From: Grimontia sedimenti
GTDB taxonomy: Bacteria > Pseudomonadota > Gammaproteobacteria > Enterobacterales > Vibrionaceae
Reading direction: 5' to 3'
NCBI RefSeq assembly: GCF_011045095.1
Contig: NZ_JAALDL010000001.1
Coordinates: 62,001 to 126,000, forward strand
Length of the DNA stretch: 64,000 nt
Shown: positions 60,358-64,000 of the stretch, one piece after another
Layout of the letters: each line of letters opens with the position of its first letter
Position numbering within the stretch: position 1 is the first letter of the stretch
Program-made: the position numbers and the translations under genes
The notes under the pieces: model-generated
What the model was told of the DNA's origin: nothing
What the model saw: only the letters and a program-made list of their open reading frames with translations
The model's database searches: none

Positions 60358-60822
60358 TCATAAGCGGGTAATTAACTGGGTATGCTCGGAGACTTCATCC
60401 TTGATGAGTAAGAATTCTGGATCTTCATAGATGACATCCAGTTTTGCCAGACAGCTTCCCTCTTCGAAAAACAAGTAAGGCGTCGCATACAAAAAATTGG
60501 TGGTCTTGTTTAGGTTATCGACATAGACCAATTCGACATCACATTGAAAAAGGAAACTGGAATCGAGTGTTGATGCTAGGTGTCCCGTCAGCTTCACCAA
60601 ACTGGTTTGTTCAGTACTACCATCTTCTATGCTTGAAACATGAATGATGGAACGACCATCAACAGCAGTCTGGCCTTTGGCAATGGTAGTACTGCGATCG
60701 GGATGAACTTGCACGAGGAAGTGCTGGTAATGACCCGACATTAATTGTTGTTGCCAGGGTAAGGCCAGTACACCGATAAACACGCTAGTGCTAAGAACGA
60801 GAAAAGCAATGGTGACTTTCAT
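60358..60822 (-). CDS. ToxS/TcpH-like single-span partner protein
   Basis: 154 residues. One N-terminal membrane segment (VTIAFLVLSTSVFIGVLALP) and a periplasmic part of ~130 residues (FLVQVHPDRSTTIAKGQTAV to the end). No sequence family recognised, but size and topology match ToxS/TcpH, which stabilise the periplasmic part of a ToxR-like regulator. Its start overlaps the regulator stop by four bases (ATGA), the typical toxRS arrangement. About 160 bases separate it from the aerolysin gene, also minus-strand. Confidence 0.6.
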   Translation of the reverse strand: MKVTIAFLVLSTSVFIGVLALPWQQQLMSGHYQHFLVQVHPDRSTTIAKGQTAVDGRSIIHVSSIEDGSTEQTSLVKLTGHLASTLDSSFLFQCDVELVYVDNLNKTTNFLYATPYLFFEEGSCLAKLDVIYEDPEFLLIKDEVSEHTQLITRL

Positions 60823-61613
60823 TTTCTTTGCTCCACAAATTGAGTGATTTGAGCTGCGACGACGGGAAACTGCCCCGAGCGATAAGTGAGGTTAATGGCG
60901 TCTTGTGCTTGGCGATGGAACCATGAAAGCTCATTTTCACCACCTCCGAGCCCGACAAAAACGACACAATCACACTGGTTTGAAGCGAGTAATCGCCTGA
61001 GAGGTAGTGAGAGCTTTACGGACGGGGATTTAATCAGCACCAATTCACCAACATGCTGTTTGGTTAATGTTAAGTGGGAGGCTGGCCAGGGCACGAGATC
61101 CAGTTTGACGGAGAGAGTGGCAAGTGTGGTAAATGCCAAGGCGATAGAGAGTGCGTTGAGTGCTGCTTTAATATAGCTACGGCGGATGGGGAGCTGATTA
61201 TTTTGATGATTGCTCTCCAAAGCGACTTGTTGTTGCTCGGGCAAGGAATCGAGATCCATCTTTGGATTGGGTAATGCTTCTGAGTGGCTCTGCTCGACGG
61301 TACTTTCCAAAGGAATCTCAATGCATTGTACTCTGCCCGGTAGTGCGCGATATCCCACTCTTGGAGCCGTAACGATTGGGCTCTCTTTGACACCAAGTTT
61401 TAAAAAAGCGTGCCTTAAAGTGCTGATGGATTTGGCCAGTGAGGTATCACCCACACAGACGTTTCCCCAAGCGTGGGTAATAATTGTTTGCTTCTCGAGC
61501 ACATCTGGAGCGCGCTCTAGCAGTAACTCGAGAATCAGTCCTTCCCGGTGACCAATACCCACACTTCGTGTATCAGTAAATATCCGGTTTTCTACTGGAT
61601 CAAATTTTATCAT
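60819..61613 (-). CDS. ToxR-like transmembrane transcriptional regulator
   Basis: About 264 residues. N-terminal winged helix-turn-helix of the OmpR/ToxR class (~1-92): HREGLILELLLERAPDVLEK, VGDTSLAKSISTLRHAFLKL and VTAPRVGYRAL, closely following the ToxR pattern of S....S.LR..........I.T.P..GY. A polar linker (~95-148) leads to one membrane helix (AALNALSIALAFTTLATLSV, ~150-170) and a periplasmic part of ~90 residues with CDC, which might form a disulfide. Start set at 61613 (AGGA upstream), with 61619 as alternative. It is not the ancestral toxR itself in size or context. Given its place it probably controls the aerolysin gene (inference). Confidence 0.8.
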   Translation of the reverse strand: MIKFDPVENRIFTDTRSVGIGHREGLILELLLERAPDVLEKQTIITHAWGNVCVGDTSLAKSISTLRHAFLKLGVKESPIVTAPRVGYRALPGRVQCIEIPLESTVEQSHSEALPNPKMDLDSLPEQQQVALESNHQNNQLPIRRSYIKAALNALSIALAFTTLATLSVKLDLVPWPASHLTLTKQHVGELVLIKSPSVKLSLPLRRLLASNQCDCVVFVGLGGGENELSWFHRQAQDAINLTYRSGQFPVVAAQITQFVEQRK

Positions 61614-62301
61614 TTGCATTCCTGCTTGTATTGTAAATTTAACAAATGCATAAGAGATAGAATCTCCCTAAAGGATATCTATATGGGATTTTAGTTGATT
61701 GTTAAAGCGAAATTTACAACGTTAAAAATATATTCTTTGTTTGGTGTTTATATTTAAATTTCATTGTTAACTAATATATTAATAAAGTGGTTATGACATG
61801 ATCTCTCTAAGTGTTTGAAAAATCTCTAGGTGAATCATAAGTCTATTATCTTATATTTATCAGTGTGTTGGGTGTAATTTGTTGCATGGTTCGAATGTGG
61901 TTTTAACTGAATGCCATTACTTGCATAAATTCGAGAAAAGGTGTGTAAATAAACTTCTGACACTGTTTTTCTAGATTCTATTTCTACTGCATTGTCATGG
62001 TTTTGTTATTTTTATGTCATTCCTAAAATTTACTTTTCCACCATAAAAAGGGTTCTTTTATCTGCATGTCATTCTAGTCATTAATATTTCTGTTTTTAAG
62101 AGGGATATTTCGATGACCTTGATGGACAAAACCGATGTGTAAGGAGCAAGTTGAGGCTTTTGGTAACGACGGACCTGATAACTGGAAGATTTCGGCGGAT
62201 AGACAACCAAATCGACCTTTTCTTTGATGTAGCCCATCAAAATGTTCTGCGGGATAGGTTTAAGGTGTTGCCTCATCCCGCAGAGAAGAAGTCGCACACC
62301 G
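61614..62301. other. AT-rich regulatory region between the ToxR-like gene and the peptidase gene
   Basis: 688 bases. The half next to the ToxR-like gene (61620-62060) is very AT-rich with no gene. The half next to the peptidase holds two small hairpins: TTGATG/CATCAA (about 62223-62239) and CTGCGGGAT (62247-62255) with ATCCCGCAG (62275-62283), the latter ~20 bases before the start codon. They could form a translational control leader. Confidence 0.45.
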
Positions 62302-63408
62302 ATGACAAAGATTAATCAAGAAAGACTGGTTGAGCATTTTATTGAGCTGGTGAAAATTGACAGTGAATCTGGCAATGAAAAAGCCATGGCAGAAACACTG
62401 GCAGAGCAACTGGGTCAAATGGGCTTTGAAGTCACAAAACTTCCTGTGCCTGAGCACATCACTAACGGTTTCAACATCTATGGCAAGCTGGCAGGCTCGC
62501 AGGAAGGCAGCATTGTGTTCAGTAGCCACATGGATACTGTTACCCCTGGCAACGGCATCGAGCCAGTGATTGAAGACGGTATTATCCGCTCGAAAGGTGA
62601 CACCATTTTGGGTGGCGATGACAAATCTGGTATTGCTGCTGTTATGGAAGCGGTTCGCACTATTCAGGAAAATGGGGAAGCGCACAAGACCATCGAAGTT
62701 GCGTTTACCGTATATGAAGAGCTGGGCTTGGAAGGTGCTAAACACTTCGACATGAGCAAAATTGAATCCCAGCAAGCGATCGTGCTGGATTCAGGCGGCC
62801 CAATCGGCACCATTATTACAACTGCTCCTGGTCAGCAAAGCCTGAAAATCACCATCAAAGGTAAACCGGCGCACGCTGGCCTTGCGCCTGAAACGGGCAT
62901 CAATGCCCTGACTGTAGCATCTGATGCGATTAGCCAAATGAATCTGAGCCGTATCGACGAAGAAACCACGGCTAACATTGGTGTAGTTCGTGGCGGTCAG
63001 GCGACAAACATTGTGATGCCTGAACTGTATATAGAAGCAGAAGCGCGCTCGCTGAATGATGACAAGCTGGCGAAGCAGGTTGAGCATATGGTTTCAACCT
63101 TCGAAGCTGCGGCGGAAAAACATGGTGCCGGTATTGAGATCGAGTCTACCCGCTCTTACAACGCTTACCAGATTGCAGACAGCGATCTACACGTTGTTGC
63201 CATCAAAGCAGCCTTCGAAGCCAACGGTGTTGAGCCTGTGACTAAACCAACAGGCGGCGGCTCAGATGCGAATATCTTCAACGAGAAAGGCCTGAAAACC
63301 GTGAACCTTTCTACGGGAATGGCGAAAGTGCACACGACAGAAGAGTTCATCGCCATTGCAGATCTGATTGCGATCAGTGAATTTGTGCGTACCTACCTGA
63401 CGCGTTAA
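62302..63408 (+). CDS. PepT-like M20 metallopeptidase
   Basis: 368 residues. FIELVKIDSESGNEKAMAET (start), VFSSHMDTVTPGNGIEPVIE (zinc His and Asp), TILGGDDKSGIAAVMEAVRT (bridging Asp), VAFTVYEELGLEGAKHFDMS (the EE pair with catalytic Glu and metal Glu), AHAGLAPETGINAL (dimer domain) and PTGGGSDANIFNEKGLKTVN, then VHTTEEF (last His). This is the peptidase T-like branch of M20, predicted to be a cytosolic aminopeptidase or related amidohydrolase. The Met at 62302 gives the natural N-terminus; an upstream in-frame extension lacks homology. Confidence 0.87.
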   Translation: MTKINQERLVEHFIELVKIDSESGNEKAMAETLAEQLGQMGFEVTKLPVPEHITNGFNIYGKLAGSQEGSIVFSSHMDTVTPGNGIEPVIEDGIIRSKGDTILGGDDKSGIAAVMEAVRTIQENGEAHKTIEVAFTVYEELGLEGAKHFDMSKIESQQAIVLDSGGPIGTIITTAPGQQSLKITIKGKPAHAGLAPETGINALTVASDAISQMNLSRIDEETTANIGVVRGGQATNIVMPELYIEAEARSLNDDKLAKQVEHMVSTFEAAAEKHGAGIEIESTRSYNAYQIADSDLHVVAIKAAFEANGVEPVTKPTGGGSDANIFNEKGLKTVNLSTGMAKVHTTEEFIAIADLIAISEFVRTYLTR

Positions 63409-63424
63409 TCGGCTGATAAATAAA

Positions 63425-63446
63425 AACCGCCTTCGGGCGATTTTTT
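63425..63446. terminator. Terminator after the peptidase gene
   Basis: CGCC-TTCG-GGCG with flanking A and a six-T run. Confidence 0.75.
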
Positions 63447-63456
63447 AATCCTTCCT

Positions 63457-64000
63457 TTATTGTCCAAACCAAGGAAGATAAGTTTGCTGATGGGCGATGT
63501 CTAATGCAACGTAGACCAACAGCATCGACATGCTGATATTGAACACCCAGAAATAAATGGGGTTCGCGATGCGTTTGCCAAGCAAGCTGCCGATGAGCGA
63601 ATAGGAGGCGGGAGCGCCAAAAGCCAGTATGGTCAAGATCCCAATCCAGAACAGGCCCTCTATCCCGTGGATGCCAGCAGCAGGAAACTGTATCGTCACA
63701 ATAGGAAGCGTCGCAATGATGCCCTTTGGGTTAAGCAATTGCAGCACTAATCCATCGCGGAACGTCATCATATTTTGATTACGTGAACTCTCATCGATGT
63801 CCACTTTCGCCTTTGCCAACTTCCACGCGATGTAAAGAATATAGCTGCAACCAATAATGCTGATGTAAGGAAGGGACGTGGTGGAAACCAGCGTACCACC
63901 AACCAGTGACATTGAAACGAAGAGGATCAGCATTGCGGTAGCGACGCCTGCGAAAAATCCGAGATCCTCTCGTGTGCGATTTTGAAGTCCGCCATTCAGG
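63457..64000 (-). CDS. LysE-family translocator, N-terminus outside the window
   Basis: The last ~181 residues of a membrane exporter; the frame is open to the right edge, reading ...NGGLQNRTREDLGFFAGVAT then AMLILFVSMSLVGG. YISIIGCSYILYIAWKLAKA (the YL.Y.AWK element) and LQLLNPKGIIATLPIVTIQF (NPK motif) identify the LysE/RhtB superfamily. It would export amino acids or similar metabolites; substrate unknown. It is convergent with the PepT-like gene. Confidence 0.82.
   Translation of the reverse strand, partial: LNGGLQNRTREDLGFFAGVATAMLILFVSMSLVGGTLVSTTSLPYISIIGCSYILYIAWKLAKAKVDIDESSRNQNMMTFRDGLVLQLLNPKGIIATLPIVTIQFPAAGIHGIEGLFWIGILTILAFGAPASYSLIGSLLGKRIANPIYFWVFNISMSMLLVYVALDIAHQQTYLPWFGQ

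Noticed and set aside
62058-62297. 79-codon minus-strand frame upstream of the PepT-like gene
   Set aside because: It spans the AT-rich leader and its hairpins, overlaps the peptidase leader, and shows no protein-like composition.

Overview
The window looks like a chromosomal segment of a marine gammaproteobacterium of the Vibrionaceae, possibly a Grimontia, Enterovibrio, Photobacterium or Vibrio relative. The grounds are a GbpA-type chitin-binding monooxygenase behind a cyclic-di-GMP riboswitch, an EfpL/YeiP homologue, a rhombosortase-type (GlyGly-CTERM) metalloprotease, a ToxR-like membrane regulator, an aerolysin gene, and short interspersed repeats of the kind common in this family. The genus is inference. 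No rRNA, tRNA, CRISPR array, integrase or phage module was seen.

Layout. 1-6.3 kb: end of an RND pump gene, a miniature inverted-repeat element, a PilZ protein, rarD, an AT-rich islet with one orphan gene between inverted copies of a small palindromic repeat, and an RluA-type pseudouridine synthase. 6.6-13.2 kb: an accessory locus with two DUF2589-type proteins, a zinc ribbon and a lipoprotein on the plus strand. They face a minus-strand operon (unknown protein, propeller-like protein, nucleoside-phosphorylase-fold protein) with a LysR gene diverging from it. Interspersed repeats lie inside this locus. 13.2-24 kb: mostly housekeeping and stress genes (S33 peptidase, PilZ, DCC oxidoreductase, LysE exporter, peroxiredoxin-like protein, KefG/KefB-like pair, GNAT), then riboswitch-gbpA and a Na/Pi cotransporter. 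24-36.6 kb: M6 protease, L,D-transpeptidase, the 5-oxoproline uptake/pcp operon, a porin, a lone PotD-like protein and a lipoprotein hydrolase.

36.6-47.5 kb: second copy of the miniature element, a Fur-box-preceded operon ending in fumC, trxC, and a frameshifted LysR gene diverging from a six-gene catabolic operon (RidA, aldehyde dehydrogenase, M19-like protein, BCCT transporter, an unrecognised 568-residue protein, a DUF3726-like protein). 47.5-58.7 kb: a trypsin-like protease with chitin-binding-type modules, efpL, a NUDIX gene, a TonB-receptor/YfiR/YfiN signalling operon whose yfiN is frameshifted, a LysE exporter, LysR and two GST genes. 58.7-64 kb: an aerolysin-type pore-forming toxin gene next to a ToxR/ToxS-like pair, then a PepT-like peptidase and the edge of another LysE exporter.

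Themes. Cyclic-di-GMP recurs: one riboswitch, two PilZ proteins and one diguanylate cyclase. Extracellular attack on polymers or hosts is the second theme: gbpA, M6 protease, modular trypsin, aerolysin. The best candidates for poorly described biology are the BCCT/M19/DUF3726 operon, the DUF2589 locus, and the aerolysin gene beside its own ToxRS-like pair. Both clear frameshifts sit in five-base A/T runs that appear to lack one base, so base-calling error must be excluded before calling them pseudogenes.
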